Shown here: in pieces, positions 45,095-57,786 of the stretch | Position numbering within the stretch: position 1 is the first letter of the stretch | Layout: the number at the start of each line of letters is the position of its first letter | Source: AP-15 sp963698995 | Lineage (GTDB): Bacteria; Pseudomonadota; Alphaproteobacteria; ATCC43930; CGMCC-115725 | Length of the DNA: 64,000 bases | Assembly (NCBI GenBank): GCA_963698995.1 | Contig: CAVOTD010000010.1 | Coordinates: 62,001-126,000, forward strand | Reading direction: 5' to 3' | Translations under genes and position numbers: made by a program | Notes under the pieces: generated by a model | Told to the model about the DNA's origin: nothing | The model's database searches: none | The model's input: the letters and a program-made list of their open reading frames with translations, nothing else

Positions 45095-46366
45095 CTACTC
45101 CGCGGCTAGTTCCACCGGCCGAAATCCCGAAAGCGGCGCCCGCATCGCGCGATCCATCGGTTTTGGCCACCAGCGGTCCTCCCACTCGGAGAACACGTCG
45201 CGGAGCTGCGGCATCACCTTCTCGGCGAACAGCTGCGTGTTGTATTTGACCAGGTCCTTGCGCATGTTGCCGAATTGCAAGAGCAGCATCAGATGCCCGA
45301 CATTGAGGTTTTTCGCCACCTCCTGCAGCTGGGCGGCGACCTCGTCCGGCGAGCCGATGATGACGTAACCCTTGTCGACGATCGCATCCATCTCGCGCGC
45401 CAGCATCTGGAATTTCGACTCGTAGCGCGATAGTTGCGCGGCTTGCGCCACCTGGCTCTGGATGCCGCGGCGCTGGGTCGCCTCGCTGGCATAGCCCGGC
45501 GGACCGGCGAACCGCGGGTCGACATGCAGGCAACGGCCGTAGAAATACTCTGCCGGCTCGCGATAGAGCCGGTAGGCCTCCTCTCGGCTTTCCGCGACGC
45601 CGACGAATTGCAGAAACCCGGCGTGATAGGGGTTTCGGTCCTTGCCGAGCCGGTCCATCTCCTCCCAAAAGCCACTCATTGTCGATTGGCCGGCCTTGTA
45701 GCCGTAATAGGAAAGATAGCAATAGACGTGGTCCATTTCGGCGCACCATTGCCAGGTCTCGACCGAGCCGCCGCCCGGGATCCAGATCGGCGGGCGCGGC
45801 TTCTGCACCGGCCGCGGCCAGATGTTGACATAGCGCTGCTGGTTGAAGCGGCCATTGAAAGCAAAGGTGTCTTCTTCGGTCCAGGCGCGCAGGATCAGAT
45901 CGTGCGCTTCGTGATACCGTTCGCGCAGCATGCTCGGGTTCTGGCCGTAGGCGTAGCAGGTGTCCATCGGCGAGCCGACCGGAAAGCCGGCGATCAGCCG
46001 CCCGCCCGAGATGCAGTCGATCATCGCGAATTCTTCAGCGACCCGGGTCGGCGGGTTGTAGAGCGCCAATGAATTACCGAGAACGCAGAGCGCCGCGTCC
46101 GAGGTGCGGCGAGCGAGCGAGGCGGCGACCAGATTGGGCGACGGCATCAGCCCGTAGCCGTTGGAATGGTGCTCGTTGACGCAGACCGCGTCGAACCCGC
46201 ATTCGGCGGCGAATTCGAGCTCGTCCATGAAGTCGTTGTACATGTGATGCGCGCGCAGCGGGTCGAACAGAGAGGAATGAATGTCGACCCATACCGAGGG
46301 GTGCTTGTCGCGGAAGTCATCCGGCAATTCGGTATAGGGCATCAGGTGAAACCACATCAGCTTCAT
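45095..46366 (-). CDS. LLM class flavin-dependent oxidoreductase (alkanal monooxygenase-like, long form)
   Basis: A 423-residue luciferase-like enzyme, longer than its two paralogues here. Blocks: MKLMWFHLMPYTELPDDFR, FDAVCVNEHHSNGYGLMPSPN, LGNSLALYNPPTRVAEEFAMID and SGGRLIAGFPVGSPMDTCYAYG. GGAGGAC precedes the ATG at 46366. The C-terminal VFSEWEDRWWPKP is typical of the Rhizobium-type members. Followed by the methyltransferase gene. Confidence 0.92.
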   Translation of the reverse strand: MKLMWFHLMPYTELPDDFRDKHPSVWVDIHSSLFDPLRAHHMYNDFMDELEFAAECGFDAVCVNEHHSNGYGLMPSPNLVAASLARRTSDAALCVLGNSLALYNPPTRVAEEFAMIDCISGGRLIAGFPVGSPMDTCYAYGQNPSMLRERYHEAHDLILRAWTEEDTFAFNGRFNQQRYVNIWPRPVQKPRPPIWIPGGGSVETWQWCAEMDHVYCYLSYYGYKAGQSTMSGFWEEMDRLGKDRNPYHAGFLQFVGVAESREEAYRLYREPAEYFYGRCLHVDPRFAGPPGYASEATQRRGIQSQVAQAAQLSRYESKFQMLAREMDAIVDKGYVIIGSPDEVAAQLQEVAKNLNVGHLMLLLQFGNMRKDLVKYNTQLFAEKVMPQLRDVFSEWEDRWWPKPMDRAMRAPLSGFRPVELAAE

Positions 46367-46397
46367 ATTCGTCCTCCGATCCGCTGCGCACGCTCTT

Positions 46398-47411
46398 CTA
46401 GCTATACCCGATATCGGCCCTTACCTTGCCTCGAAATACCCAGTAGGACCACCCCGTATACATCAGGATGATCGGCAGCAGGAACAGCGTGCCGACCGCC
46501 AGGAAGGCTTGGGTGCTGGGTGAGGAGGCGGCCTGCCAGAGGGTGAACTGATACGGCACGATCATCGGCCACAGGCTGATCGCGATCCCGATGTAAGAAA
46601 TCACGAACAATCCTATCGCGCCGATGAACGGCTCGGCGTCCGATCCTTGGGTGAGCGCGCGCCACTCCCACGCAATCAGCAACAATGTGATGATCGGAAC
46701 CGGCGAAAGAAACGCAAGATTCGGCCAGGAAAACCAACGCTGCGCGATATGCGTCTCAAGCCATGGTGTCCACACGCTGACAATCGCGATCGCTGCGATG
46801 ACCCCAAAGAAGCACCAGCGTCCGTGGCGTCGCGCCCAATCCTGCAGACTGCCTTGCGTCTTCAGGACAAGCCAGCCGGCGCCCAGAAGCCCATATCCGA
46901 ACAGCAAGCCGATCCCGGTAAAGATCGAGAAGATCGTAAAGCAATCGAACGAACCACCACCGAAAATTCGTCCCGTCGTTTGGAAACCTTGAATGAAGGC
47001 TCCCAGCATGACGCCCTGGGCAAATACCGCAACACCGGACCCATAACAAAAGGCGTAGTCCCAGAATGTCCGATGCTCGGCAAGCTTGTAACGGAACTCG
47101 AAGGCGACGCCGCGAAATGCCAGCGCCAGCAGCATCACCAGGATGGGGAAGTAGAGTGCCGGTATGATGATGGCGAAGGCCAAGGGAAATGCCGCCATGA
47201 GCCCGATGCCGCCAAGCACGAGCCAAGTTTCGTTGCCGTCCCAGATCGGTGCGATCGAGTTCATCACGAGATTGCGGGAACTCAGGTCGGGTGCGAAGCC
47301 GTAGAGGATCCCGACGCCGAGATCGAACCCGTCCAGCAGGACGTAAAAAAAGATGCCGAGACCGAGGATTACCGTCCACAGCGGTACCAGATCGAGCATC
47401 GGCTGGGTCAT
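46398..47411 (-). CDS. cydB: Cytochrome bd-type quinol oxidase subunit II
   Basis: A 337-residue membrane protein with about eight helices: VPLWTVILGLGIFFYVLLDGFDLGVGILYG at the start, NSIAPIWDGNETWLVLGG, and FRGVAFEFRYKL. These are CydB/CioB hallmarks. The start at 47411 overlaps the cydA stop (ATGA). It supports subunit I in oxygen reduction with quinol and has high oxygen affinity or cyanide tolerance depending on the subtype. Confidence 0.95.
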   Translation of the reverse strand: MTQPMLDLVPLWTVILGLGIFFYVLLDGFDLGVGILYGFAPDLSSRNLVMNSIAPIWDGNETWLVLGGIGLMAAFPLAFAIIIPALYFPILVMLLALAFRGVAFEFRYKLAEHRTFWDYAFCYGSGVAVFAQGVMLGAFIQGFQTTGRIFGGGSFDCFTIFSIFTGIGLLFGYGLLGAGWLVLKTQGSLQDWARRHGRWCFFGVIAAIAIVSVWTPWLETHIAQRWFSWPNLAFLSPVPIITLLLIAWEWRALTQGSDAEPFIGAIGLFVISYIGIAISLWPMIVPYQFTLWQAASSPSTQAFLAVGTLFLLPIILMYTGWSYWVFRGKVRADIGYS

Positions 47412-48808
47412 GTCTGTGCCTCCGCTCCGGACGACGGAAGCGCTTGCACCGGCAGCCGCGGGCGCCCGCTCTCGATCGGCGCCGGCGCGACCGCCGGCTC
47501 GGCCGGACCCGCCTTGACGATCCTCGCCATCAAGGTAATGCCAACTGGAAACATGATCAGATAAACGACGGCGTAGCCGAGCAGCGAGATCAAAACGTCG
47601 GTTCCCGTCAGCGACGGAGATACGGAATCGGCGGTGCGCAACAATCCGTAGACCGTCCAAGGCTGGCGCCCGGTTTCGGTCGTCGCCCAGCCCGCCAGCA
47701 CGGCGGCAAACCCGAGAGGCGAGACGATCTGGCAGATCACCAAGAACCAGGCCGTATCGAACAGACGCCCGCGAGCCCGCAGCCACCAGCTGACAACAAT
47801 CAAAGCGAGCATCAGCAGGCCAATGCCGACCATGATGCGGAACGCAAAAAACGGAATCGCCACTGTCGGGCGCTGGTCGGCCGGCCAATCCTTGAGCCCG
47901 CGGACGGTGCCGTCGAGGTCGTGGGTCAGGATCAGACTGCCGAGATCGGGCACTTCGACGGCGTAGCGATTGGTTTCGGCCGTATCGTCGGGAATGGCGA
48001 ACAGGACGAGGGGCACGCGGCTGCCGGTGGTCCAGTGAGCCTCTATCGCGGCGAGCTTCGCGGGTTGGTGTTCCAGCGTATTGAGGCCGTGCTGGTCACC
48101 CAGCAAGATCTGCAACGGCACCAGCACCGAGAGCAGCCAAAATGTCATCGACAGCATCGTCTGGCTCTCGACCGCAAAGCGGCGGCCGCGCAGCAGGTAG
48201 GCCGCGACCCCGACCACGACAAAAGCTGTCGTCACATAAAAAGCGGTGATGGTGTGGGCGAGCCGATAAGGGAAAGACGGATTGAAAACGATCTCCAGCC
48301 AGTCCTTTGGAAAAAACCGCCCGTCAATTATTTCGTAGCCGGCGGGCGTCTGCATCCAGCTGTTGGTCGCCAGGATCCAAAAGGAGGAGAACAGGGTGCC
48401 GCCGGCCACCATCAACGCCGCGATAAAATGCGCCCAGGGCGGCACCAGCCGACGGCCGAACAGCAGCACGCCGAGGAACGCCGCTTCGAGAAAAAAGGCA
48501 GTCAGCCCTTCATAGGCAAGCAATGGCGAGATCACATTGGCGGTCGCGTCGGAAAAGCGGCTCCAATTGGTGCCGAACTGGAAGGGCATGACAATGCCCG
48601 ACACGACCCCCATGCCGAACGACACGGCAAAAATCTTGATCCAGAAATTCGACAGGCGGGAATAGACGTCCCGTCCGGTTGCGAGGTGCAGTCCCTCGAG
48701 AACCGCGATAAAGGAAGCAAGCCCAACGGTAAACGCCGGCAACAGAATATGCCAGCCGATGACCCAGACGAACTGCAGGCGCGACAGCAGCAACGGATCA
48801 AGTGTCAT
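47408..48808 (-). CDS. cydA: Cytochrome bd-type quinol oxidase subunit I (CIO-like)
   Basis: A 466-residue heme protein. Helix I holds LSRLQFVWVIGWHILLPAFTVG (heme ligand His), then GIVMPFQFGTNWSRFSD, FLEAAFLGVLLFG, and the Q-loop side with LGDQHGLNTLEHQPAKLAAIEAHW. GRQPWTVYGLLRTADS is near residue 395. The length and short Q-loop resemble cyanide-insensitive oxidases (CioA). No cydDC exporter genes nearby. Start at 48808, with GGGACGGGAATG-like context. First gene of cydAB. Confidence 0.94.
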   Translation of the reverse strand: MTLDPLLLSRLQFVWVIGWHILLPAFTVGLASFIAVLEGLHLATGRDVYSRLSNFWIKIFAVSFGMGVVSGIVMPFQFGTNWSRFSDATANVISPLLAYEGLTAFFLEAAFLGVLLFGRRLVPPWAHFIAALMVAGGTLFSSFWILATNSWMQTPAGYEIIDGRFFPKDWLEIVFNPSFPYRLAHTITAFYVTTAFVVVGVAAYLLRGRRFAVESQTMLSMTFWLLSVLVPLQILLGDQHGLNTLEHQPAKLAAIEAHWTTGSRVPLVLFAIPDDTAETNRYAVEVPDLGSLILTHDLDGTVRGLKDWPADQRPTVAIPFFAFRIMVGIGLLMLALIVVSWWLRARGRLFDTAWFLVICQIVSPLGFAAVLAGWATTETGRQPWTVYGLLRTADSVSPSLTGTDVLISLLGYAVVYLIMFPVGITLMARIVKAGPAEPAVAPAPIESGRPRLPVQALPSSGAEAQT

Positions 48809-48875
48809 TCCCGTCCCCTCTTCGCCCGATCACTGGCCGCTGCAATAAAAGGGAGCGGCTGATACCCTGTCCCGT

Positions 48876-50510
48876 TTAAGCGGCGGCTTTGGCGGTGAAG
48901 TCCGAGTGAGATGCGCGCGCCGCTCGGCGGATCATTTCGGCGCCCTTTTCGGCGATCATGATGGTCGGCGCATTGGTGTTGGTCGAGGTCACCGCCGGCA
49001 TTACCGAGGCATCGACGACGCGCAAGCCCTCGAGCCCGTGAACGCGCAGCTGATCGTCGACCACGGCCAGCTGGTCGCTGCCCATCTTGCAGGTGCAGGT
49101 GGCATGGTAGACGGTCGAGCCCTTCTGCCGCGCATAGTCCAGCAGCTCGTCGTCGCTCGCGACACCGGCGCCAGGGAGGATTTCGAGGCCGAAATATTTG
49201 GCGAGCGCCGGGGCGGCGAAGAGCCGGCGGATGAATCTGAGCCCGCCGATAATCGCCCGGCGATCGGTCTGCTCGCTCAGATAGCGAGGATTGATCGCCG
49301 GCGCCTCTCTGGGATCGTTGGACTTGGCCTCGACGTAACCGCGCGACAGCGGCCGCATCTGCCACGCCCCCGCGGTGATGCCCGGAAAATCGTCGAGTTC
49401 GCCGATCTGGCCGTCCTTGAAGCTGCCCGGCGCAATGCTGCACTGCACGTCCGGCGTCGCCGATTCCTCCAGCACCTTGACCGAAGCCGCCGCCAATGAG
49501 GCGCTGTAGGTCAGCATGCCTTTCCCGGTGACGAGATAGCGCACGATCTCGCGGGCCAGCGCCAGGCCCCGCGAACGCTCGTTCACCGTGGCGGCGCCAC
49601 TGACCGGGTAGCTGATGCGAGCGATGTAGTGGTCCTGAAGGTTCTGCCCGACCCCCGGCAGCGGATGATGGAGCGGGATGCCGACACGGTTCAGGTGCTC
49701 GGGTGCGCCGACCCCGGAAAGCTGCAGGATGTGCGGCGAGTTGACGGCGCCGGCGGAAAGGATCACTTCGCGTTCCGCATCGGCCCGCTCGACCGCTGCG
49801 CCCCTCTGGTATTCGACTGCGACGGCGCGGCGGCCGTCGAAAACAATGCGGTTGACCTGCGCCTTGACGATCACTTGGAGGTTGGGCCGTTTCATGGCCG
49901 GGCGCAGATAGGTGCGCGCGGTACTTGCACGCCGCCGGCCGCCGCGCGTCTGCTGGCACCAGCCGATACTGTCGCCGGCGCCGGCTGGCAGGTCATTGAC
50001 GTCCTCGCGATAATCGAGGCCGATCTCCTTGCCGGCTTCGATTACCGCCGCGCAGAGCGGCGCTCGGTCCATCTTCGAGGTAAAGAGCGGTCCGCCCTTG
50101 CCGCGCACTTCGGTCTCGCCGCCCTCCCAGTTCTCGGCCTGTTTGAAGAACGGCAAAACCTCGTCCCAGCCCCAGCCGCGATTGCCGAGTTGCGCCCAAT
50201 GATCGAAATCCTCGGGCTGGCCGCGGATGTAGATCAACCCGTTGATCGAGCTGGAGCCGCCAAGCACCCGGCCGCGCGGGTAAAGGATCGCCCGGCCGGC
50301 GGTCCCGGGGTCAGGCTCGGCGTGATACCCCCAGGTCAGGGTCGGATGATCGAGCATCTTCATGAAGCCGGCCGGGACGTGGATGTAGGGGCTCCAATCG
50401 GTCCCGCCCGCTTCGATCAACAGGACTTTGGTGCCGGGATCCTCGCTCAGCCGGTTCGCCAAGACACAGCCGGCCGAGCCCGCGCCGATGATCACATAAT
50501 CAGCCCTCAT
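48876..50510 (-). CDS. GMC-family FAD oxidoreductase (choline dehydrogenase-like)
   Basis: A 544-residue flavin alcohol dehydrogenase, the third in the window. FAD fold DYVIIGAGSAGCVLANRLSE; motifs GRVLGGSSSINGLIYIRG and GAVNSPHILQLSGVG; catalytic region GSTVYHATCTCKMG; C-terminal STNTNAPTIMIAEKGAEMI. GGGAGGGCGAGG lies directly before the ATG at 50510. The gene is 67 bases upstream of cydA on the same strand, so its electrons could enter the quinone pool near a dedicated oxidase, but that is inference. Confidence 0.93.
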   Translation of the reverse strand: MRADYVIIGAGSAGCVLANRLSEDPGTKVLLIEAGGTDWSPYIHVPAGFMKMLDHPTLTWGYHAEPDPGTAGRAILYPRGRVLGGSSSINGLIYIRGQPEDFDHWAQLGNRGWGWDEVLPFFKQAENWEGGETEVRGKGGPLFTSKMDRAPLCAAVIEAGKEIGLDYREDVNDLPAGAGDSIGWCQQTRGGRRRASTARTYLRPAMKRPNLQVIVKAQVNRIVFDGRRAVAVEYQRGAAVERADAEREVILSAGAVNSPHILQLSGVGAPEHLNRVGIPLHHPLPGVGQNLQDHYIARISYPVSGAATVNERSRGLALAREIVRYLVTGKGMLTYSASLAAASVKVLEESATPDVQCSIAPGSFKDGQIGELDDFPGITAGAWQMRPLSRGYVEAKSNDPREAPAINPRYLSEQTDRRAIIGGLRFIRRLFAAPALAKYFGLEILPGAGVASDDELLDYARQKGSTVYHATCTCKMGSDQLAVVDDQLRVHGLEGLRVVDASVMPAVTSTNTNAPTIMIAEKGAEMIRRAARASHSDFTAKAAA

Positions 50511-50801
50511 CCTCGCCCTCCCTCAATCGCACCCGCCCGGCGCCGCCATGCGCCTTGACGACTACGCCCGCTAAGCTAACGAGAGCTGAGAGAGACGGCA
50601 ATCGGCTCGCAACACGCGACCCGGTGACCGGAGGACTTCGCCCGTTGACGGCTCTGCCTTGGGAAGCCGACGCTTACAGGGCAGATTTCGTGGCGCGACA
50701 TTCGATCGATGCACGCGGATGCGGATGTCGCCGGCGGTCAGGTGAACCGCTAGTATGCGGCAAATCAGCTCGGCGGATATTTCGATCATTGCTGGGTCAG
50801 C

Positions 50802-51614
50802 ATGATGGCGCATTTCGTTATGCAGCCCGACATGGTCTACCAATACCCGCTCTGGTGGGTCGCTCTCCTATTGGTAACCCTGGCGGCATTGGGCGCGGTG
50901 ATCCTCGACCTAATCGCTCGCCTGGTCCTGTCAGTTGAGTCTCGCCGCAAACACAATGATGTCGCGGCAGCGATATTCTCGGTGATCGGAGTGACGTTCG
51001 CGGTGCTATTGGCATTCGTGGCGATGCTCGCTTGGGAAGGCTTCAACAAAGCAAAGGCAGCGAGCTATGCAGAGGCCGCATTGGTTCTCGACCTCTACAA
51101 TGTTTCGACCGGGTTCGCCGAACCTGAAAGGGTCGCGATGCGAGACGCGATCATCGGCTATGTCGAGACGGTGGTGAGGGTCGAGTGGCCGGCACAGGCC
51201 GAAGGTCGGACCGTCGACCGGGGTGCGGCGTACCTGGAGAAACTAAACCGGATAGCGATCGGCCTCAAACCTTCGAACGTCGGCGATGGCAATCTGCACG
51301 CAATGCTGTTGCAATCTCTCTCTCGGCTATCGGATGCAAGACAGCAGAGATTGTTGGCTGCCGAGACCACCATCCCCGCTGTTGTGTGGATCGTGACCGT
51401 CGTTGGTGGGGGCCTGACGATTGCCTTCAGCGCTTTCCTCGGTGCGCCGAGCCTGGGCATGCATCTCGCGATGTCCGCTGTGCTGGCGATTTCCGGAGTG
51501 CTGGTGCTGATTCTGATCATCGCTCTCAGCAACCCGTTTCGCGGCGATTTTCGAGTACCGACGCAGCCGTTTGACCAAATTCTGGCGCAGATTGAGGCCT
51601 CAACAACCCGGTGA
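50802..51614 (+). CDS. DUF4239 membrane protein (bestrophin-like domain)
   Basis: A 270-residue protein with two helices at the N-terminus (LWWVALLLVTLAALGAVILDL; IFSVIGVTFAVLLAFVAMLAW), a soluble helical middle and two C-terminal helices (VVWIVTVVGGGLTIAFSAFLG; MSAVLAISGVLVLILIIAL), the layout of DUF4239. The ends LSNPFRGDFRVP are typical. The start may be either of two ATGs (50802, 50805). Function unknown; possibly a channel-like protein. It ends 11 bases from the convergent methyltransferase. Confidence 0.8.
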   Translation: MMAHFVMQPDMVYQYPLWWVALLLVTLAALGAVILDLIARLVLSVESRRKHNDVAAAIFSVIGVTFAVLLAFVAMLAWEGFNKAKAASYAEAALVLDLYNVSTGFAEPERVAMRDAIIGYVETVVRVEWPAQAEGRTVDRGAAYLEKLNRIAIGLKPSNVGDGNLHAMLLQSLSRLSDARQQRLLAAETTIPAVVWIVTVVGGGLTIAFSAFLGAPSLGMHLAMSAVLAISGVLVLILIIALSNPFRGDFRVPTQPFDQILAQIEASTTR

Positions 51615-51625
51615 TCAGCGTATAC

Positions 51626-52417
51626 CTAACTTTGTGCGGCGTTGTCTGTCACTTTGTCGCCGCGAATAGTGACGACACAGAGATGATCCGCCCGTACCGG
51701 CGGAGCGCTGTCACAAGCCAATTCTTGCTCCAGCCGCTCGAGCCCCGCCTCGTAAGCTGCATCTGGGATCGCCATCAGCTGGGAACAGATGTCGCGGCGC
51801 CGCGCGGTATCGAGCAAGACCCGTAAATCCTGCTCGTAGCGGAGGTGCTGAAGCTCTACACTTACTGCCGCAAAGCCCGTCGCTTCCATGCCCGTCGCTA
51901 CAGCGCCTGGAGGCCAGAAATCTTGTAAATCAATAGTGTAAGCCTCTGGAAAGTATTCATAGTAAAGCCAATCCGGACATTTTTGCGGACATAGGTTGCG
52001 GAGGACAAAGCGGCCTCCGCAACGGAGGGCACGAAATACCGCCTGCAGCATGCCCGGCTTATCGCGCATATGATGTAAGGCGTATTGAGAACTGACGAAA
52101 TCGAAGGTCTCGGTTTTAAAGGGGAGCATTGCAGCATCGGCTCGCACCCAGGCGATATCCGGCGCTTTGGGCAGCGCCTGACGAAGCATGCCGAGCGACC
52201 GGTCGAGGCCGACCAGATGCGCATGGGGCACGATGGTGCGATTTGCAACCAACTGATTTCCCGTGCCGCATCCGACATCCAGGATGGACAGGGTCTCCAA
52301 CGGCTTACGGTTTTCGATAAAGGCCACCAGTTCCGGATCGACCGTCTTCGCCCGATATGGCTGTGCGTCATAGAGATGGGCGATAGCGTCATAGTTTACG
52401 CGCGGTGACGGGGGCAT
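51626..52417 (-). CDS. Class I SAM-dependent methyltransferase
   Basis: A 263-residue methyltransferase starting MPPSPRVNYDAIAHLYDAQPYR. Motif I is ILDVGCGTGNQLVANR, motif II GLDRSLGMLRQAL, motif IV TFDFVSSQYALHHMRDK and the post-motif GGRFVLRNLCPQKCPDW. The ATG at 52417 is preferred to a TTG at 52477 because the family starts there, although no strong ribosome site is visible. Slightly lower GC than neighbours. Substrate unknown. Confidence 0.88.
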   Translation of the reverse strand: MPPSPRVNYDAIAHLYDAQPYRAKTVDPELVAFIENRKPLETLSILDVGCGTGNQLVANRTIVPHAHLVGLDRSLGMLRQALPKAPDIAWVRADAAMLPFKTETFDFVSSQYALHHMRDKPGMLQAVFRALRCGGRFVLRNLCPQKCPDWLYYEYFPEAYTIDLQDFWPPGAVATGMEATGFAAVSVELQHLRYEQDLRVLLDTARRRDICSQLMAIPDAAYEAGLERLEQELACDSAPPVRADHLCVVTIRGDKVTDNAAQS

Positions 52418-52483
52418 AGCTTTGGCCGGCGCTAAGGAAATCCTGCTGGGAAACCGTCTCGGATAATGTTGCCTCAATCGCTC

Positions 52484-53587
52484 TCAGTCTGTCGGTTTGG
52501 CGAGCGTCCAAATCCGGACCGTGCCGGCGCGACCGCGAAGCGCCTGCTCGCCCCGATCCTGCAGCTGGCCGGGTGATGCCGCCGCTGTCGCGGCCGGTTC
52601 CGTTCTGATGGCGCAGACCAGGGCGTCGCCGACGACGAGCGGGGTGTCGAGGCTGCGGGTCAATGCCTGCAACCGGCTCGCGGTGTTGACAGTATCGCCG
52701 ATTACGGTGAACGAGAAGCTGTGCTCACTGCCGACATCGCCGAGTACCGCCGGTCCGTAATTGAGACCTATGCCGATCGCCAGAGGCGGCTCGCCCGATG
52801 CCCTCCGTTCCTCGTTCCAGGCATCGAGCGCGGTCAGCATCATACCGGCGCATCTGAGCGCATTAGCGGCGTCGGCCCCGCCCGGTTCGGGGAGCCCGAA
52901 CACGGCGAAGATCGCGTCGCCAATGTATTTCTCGATCGTGCCGCGGCAAGCGAAGATCGGCGCAGTCATGCGCTCGTGATAATCGCGCAGCATTGCCACG
53001 ACCGCCTCGGGAGGCATGCTCTCCGCCATGCTCGTGAAACCGACGATGTCGGCGAACAACACCGCGACGGTCTGGCGTCGCACCGCACCCAACGGCTCGT
53101 CGCGGTCGGCCAGCATCTCGACAAGATTCGGTGAGAAATACCGCGATAGGTTGTTGCGGGCCCGCTCGGCCGCGGCGCGCAAGCGCTCGATCTCGCGCAA
53201 TTTCGCGATGTCGTCGAGAGTCTTGCGGACCGTGACCTCGAGGTCCTGCAGATCGACCGGCTTGGTCACGAAATCGAAGGCGCCGCGGTTCATCGCGGTG
53301 CGCAGATTGGTCATGTCGCCGTAGGCCGAGACGATGATCGCCTTGACCGGCGCCTGCTCCTCGCGCAGCCGTGCCAGCAAGGTGAGGCCGTCCATGACCG
53401 GCATGTTGATGTCGAGCAACATCAGATCGATGTCGGGCTCGGCCGCGAGCGCCGCCAATGCCTCCTCGCCGTGACGCGCAAAGCGGAAGGAAAATTCCCG
53501 CTCGCGGATCTGGCGGCGGAAGCGCTGCGTGATCAACAGCTCGAAATCGGGCTCGTCGTCGACGGCAAGGATCTTGGCCGGGGGCAT
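52484..53587 (-). CDS. Response regulator with class III adenylate/guanylate cyclase output
   Basis: A 367-residue two-domain protein. The REC domain (about 4-125) has ILAVDDEPDF, phospho-acceptor Asp in LMLLDINMPVMDGL, and switch Lys in FVTKPVD. A helical linker (EIERLRAAAERARNNLSRYFSPNLVEML) leads to a cyclase homology domain (about 165-345). The metal Asp residues are in VLFADIVGFTSMAE and YIGDAIFAVFG, with transition-state Asn/Arg in GDTVNTASRLQ, so it should be active. Start ATG overlaps the TAA of the upstream REC gene (TAATG). Likely makes cAMP when phosphorylated. Confidence 0.93.
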   Translation of the reverse strand: MPPAKILAVDDEPDFELLITQRFRRQIREREFSFRFARHGEEALAALAAEPDIDLMLLDINMPVMDGLTLLARLREEQAPVKAIIVSAYGDMTNLRTAMNRGAFDFVTKPVDLQDLEVTVRKTLDDIAKLREIERLRAAAERARNNLSRYFSPNLVEMLADRDEPLGAVRRQTVAVLFADIVGFTSMAESMPPEAVVAMLRDYHERMTAPIFACRGTIEKYIGDAIFAVFGLPEPGGADAANALRCAGMMLTALDAWNEERRASGEPPLAIGIGLNYGPAVLGDVGSEHSFSFTVIGDTVNTASRLQALTRSLDTPLVVGDALVCAIRTEPAATAAASPGQLQDRGEQALRGRAGTVRIWTLAKPTD

Positions 53588-53976
53588 TACAGCGAGGCGG
53601 CTGGCAGCCGGCGCAGCTCTTTCTTGAGCAGGTCGAAATCGACCGGCTTGGTGAGGAACTGGAGGGCACCGGCCTCGGTCGCGTGCCGCCGGCGCTCGTC
53701 GTCGCCATAGGCGGTCACCATCATGACCGGCAGATCGGGGCGCCGCTGCTTGATCTCGCGCAGCAAGCTCAGCCCGTCCATCCCCGGCATGTTGATGTCC
53801 GACAGAATGACGATCAGCTCGGGCTGGATCCCATTCGACAGCTGATCGAGCGCCTCCTCGCCGGAGCCGGCGAAATGCAGGACATAGGTGCCCTGCCGCG
53901 CCTCGCGGCGAAAGCGCTGGCGAAAGAGATCGGCGACATCGGGCTCGTCGTCGACGACCAGGATGCTGACGCTCAT
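53587..53976 (-). CDS. Single-domain response regulator (REC)
   Basis: A 129-residue stand-alone receiver. VSILVVDDEPDVADLFRQRF at the start, phospho-Asp in IVILSDINMPGMDGLSLL (near residue 60), Thr in VMMVTAYGDDE and Lys in FLTKPVDF. GGGAGGACAGCGC precedes the ATG at 53976. It overlaps the next gene (TAATG) and follows the kinase without a stop between them in this frame; a separate ribosome site argues for a separate protein rather than a kinase-REC fusion. Probably a phosphorelay intermediate or a competing sink. Confidence 0.88.
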   Translation of the reverse strand: MSVSILVVDDEPDVADLFRQRFRREARQGTYVLHFAGSGEEALDQLSNGIQPELIVILSDINMPGMDGLSLLREIKQRRPDLPVMMVTAYGDDERRRHATEAGALQFLTKPVDFDLLKKELRRLPAASL

Positions 53977-57337
<3,361 letters not shown>

Positions 57338-57786
57338 TCGGTCACCTCGCTATGCGGTGCCATTTGGTCAAACCTTTCGGCAGTCCCTCGGCGCAGCGAC
57401 CGGTTGTAATGATTACCGCGCCGCGAGATTTCTCGGCAAGCTACTATCGCGAAATTGTTGATGATGAGTTGTTTTGTTCTCGGCTTTGCATAGTTGCGAC
57501 GGTGACGATCACGAAATTGCCGTATTCGCAATGCACACTCGAAACCACGACTGGTGCGGAGCCGAGCGATTGCGACGAGCGACTTCGACTGGGCGCCGGC
57601 GGCTGGCCGAGGATGGCCGGCCGGCTCATCGACCGGCCGATGCCCGATGTGGAGCCGGGATGGCCAGGGGACTTCAACCAATGGGCGAGATTTGCTGTAG
57701 ATTCGCTGCAAATGCACGAACCAGCGATCGCCGGTGCAATTCATGATTGTAGTTGACGATAACCGACGGAGGTCGCGTCGGCGTGC
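57338..57786. other. Intergenic region between kinase operon and dpp operon
   Basis: A 449-base gap between two minus-strand operons. Frames on both strands are open for over 100 codons but read as unrelated low-information sequence, so I reject them. 57420-57540 is AT-richer than average and lies upstream of the kinase gene; it probably holds its promoter. Confidence 0.45.

Noticed and set aside
47249..48862. 537-codon open frame on the plus strand
   Set aside because: Antisense to cydA and part of cydB; no family resemblance.
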